A DNA stretch of 23,277 nt from Candidatus Hydrothermarchaeum profundi. GTDB taxonomy: Archaea > Hydrothermarchaeota > Hydrothermarchaeia > Hydrothermarchaeales > Hydrothermarchaeaceae. Under the pieces are notes generated by a model. That model was not told the DNA's origin. It saw only the letters and a program-made list of their open reading frames with translations, and did no database searches. Made by a program: the position numbers and the translations under genes. Location of the stretch: assembly GCA_002011125.2 (NCBI GenBank), contig MTMF02000004.1, forward strand, positions 1-23,277. Direction: 5' to 3'. Below, piece after piece: positions 22,619 to 23,277 of the stretch; within the stretch, counting starts at the first letter, position 1, and each line of letters opens with the position of its first letter.

Positions 22619-23096
22619 TTCCTCTGTGCTCATCCATCTGGCAAAAATAGAGAGACTCCATCTCCTCAGAGATTTTTACGGGAGCGTTGCGATAACGCCT
22701 GCAGTGTGGAGGGAAGTGGTTGAGGAGGGGAAAGATAGAGAGGATGCCAGACTAATTAAAGAGGCTTTTGATGCCGGATGGATAGCTGTGGATTCACCGG
22801 CCAACAAACCCCTCGTCAAAATTCTGGAGAGGCACCTTCACCCAGGAGAGGCTGAAACAATCGCCCTGGCTGTGGAGAAGTCAGCCTTGGTTCTCCTGGA
22901 TGAATCAGAAGGCAGGCGAGTTGCCGATATTTATGGACTGAGATAAACTGGGGTGGTAGGTATCTTACTCAAGGCTAAGCTGAAAGGAGTAATACCTTCC
23001 CTTAAAAAAGAGCTGGACGCGCTGAGACATAGAGCCGGGTTCTGGATAAGCGACGACCTATATAGTAAAGCTCTGAAGTTTGCAGGAGAAGAATGA
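22599..23096 (+). pseudogene. PIN-domain toxin (DUF3368) interrupted by an in-frame TAA
   Basis: The frame encodes MQPVVCDSSVLIHLAKIERL, ITPAVWREVVEEG, HPGEAETIALAVEKSALVLL and DESEGRRVADIYGLR: a DUF3368 PIN nuclease with its acidic active-site positions (Asp7, Glu39 region, Glu84/86 region, Asp101). TAA at 22944-22946 (codon 116) stops it. The same frame then continues without a shift, TGVVGILLKAKLKGVIPSLK, FWISDDLYSKALKFAGEE, to TGA at 23094-23096. That is exactly the missing C-terminal third of the family, so a single codon breaks a normal 165-residue toxin. The truncated 115-residue product lacks the conserved TG..G helix and is probably inactive. ATG 22599 is preferred over TTG 22593. 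Nonsense mutation or sequencing error are both possible. Confidence 0.85.
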
Positions 23097-23115
23097 CAAA
23101 ACAGCTCAAACATGC

Positions 23116-23277
23116 TCAAAAAAGCGGCGGGGAGTGCACCGCCAGGAGAACAAGCTCCTCTTCACCGGTGTTTTCAATCCCATGCTCCTCTCCCGGCGGG
23201 ACGAAGATATAGTCACCCTCGCCTATGCCAACCCACTCCCCATTCACATAAGCTTTTCCCATACCCTTTAAAATGTA
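23116..23277 (-). CDS. Cupin-domain protein, C-terminal part (runs off the window)
   Basis: The minus-strand frame is open from the window edge to TGA at 23116-23118: ILKGMGKAYVNGEWVGIGEG, DYIFVPPGEEHGIENTGEEE, LVLLAVHSPPLF. This is the second half of a small single-domain cupin, with the metal-ligand His in PPGEEHGIEN. Such proteins are often mannose-6-phosphate-isomerase-like or sugar/auxin-type cupins of unknown substrate; nothing more can be said without the N-terminus. It converges with the PIN gene, 19 bases apart. A damaged copy of the same segment, in the same orientation, lies at 22216-22331. Confidence 0.85.
   Translation of the reverse strand, partial: YILKGMGKAYVNGEWVGIGEGDYIFVPPGEEHGIENTGEEELVLLAVHSPPLF

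Noticed and set aside
22944-22946. Stop in the PIN gene as a recoded (pyrrolysine-type) codon.
   Set aside because: The codon is TAA, not TAG, and no recoding element is visible; nonsense mutation or read error is simpler.

Overview
The window looks archaeal. It has TATA-type promoters and GGAGG/GGTGA ribosome sites. It also carries a PGF-pre-PGF surface protein, a UPF0175/DUF3368 toxin-antitoxin pair, and dolichol-phosphate-mannose-type and GT-C-like glycan genes. No 16S or other taxonomic marker is present. A euryarchaeal host in the methanogen/ANME/Archaeoglobi neighbourhood is my best guess, held loosely. Background GC is about one half; single 60-base lines counted by hand near 4741, 13021 and 15001 give 52-53%.

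Layout. (1) 1-134: end of an unidentified reading frame abutting a scrap of a ribbon-helix-helix gene whose intact copy is at 18437-18637. (2) 224-4484: a short GT-C-like membrane protein and a four-helix membrane-anchored MinD-type ATPase on the minus strand, divergent from a membrane-anchored protein with a carbohydrate-binding-like module and a DUF4352-like domain. (3) 4471-17650: a minus-strand surface-glycan locus. In transcription order it encodes ManC (GDP-mannose supply), a MOP-family flippase, a DPM1-like GT2, a GT4, a GT2, an alkaline-phosphatase-superfamily enzyme, a SAM methyltransferase, another GT4, then a gap with a dead transposase, and a 1079-residue GT-C-like protein with sugar-binding-like C-terminal domains. 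Roughly 4860-12970 is a strongly AT-rich island (20-27% GC in sampled lines) inside this locus. (4) 17878-20480: a small CxxC protein of unknown function, an orphan RHH protein, and a large sequon-rich surface protein with a Thr/Pro stalk and a C-terminal membrane anchor. (5) 20588-23277: a gene graveyard and toxin-antitoxin zone, holding a decayed paralogue of the CxxC protein, a three-gene TumE/HTH-like operon with a frameshift, an acylphosphatase fused to a coiled coil, and a UPF0175-PIN pair whose PIN gene has an in-frame stop, flanked by a cupin remnant and a cupin gene in the same orientation.

How the genes may work together (inference). ManC makes GDP-mannose. The GT2/GT4 enzymes assemble a glycan or charge a polyprenyl lipid on the cytoplasmic face. 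The flippase moves it outward, and the GT-C-like proteins act on the outer face. The sequon-rich surface proteins at 2988-4484 and 18681-20471 are plausible acceptors. The AT-rich block looks like a replaced serotype-like cassette whose edges fall inside, or exactly at the end of, resident genes.

The most interesting items are the membrane-embedded MinD ATPase next to glycan genes, the acylphosphatase-coiled-coil fusion, the three-gene TA-like operon with an unrecognised middle gene, the island edge inside the large GT-C gene, and the cupin direct repeats around the UPF0175-PIN module. At least six decayed or interrupted genes were read directly from the sequence.
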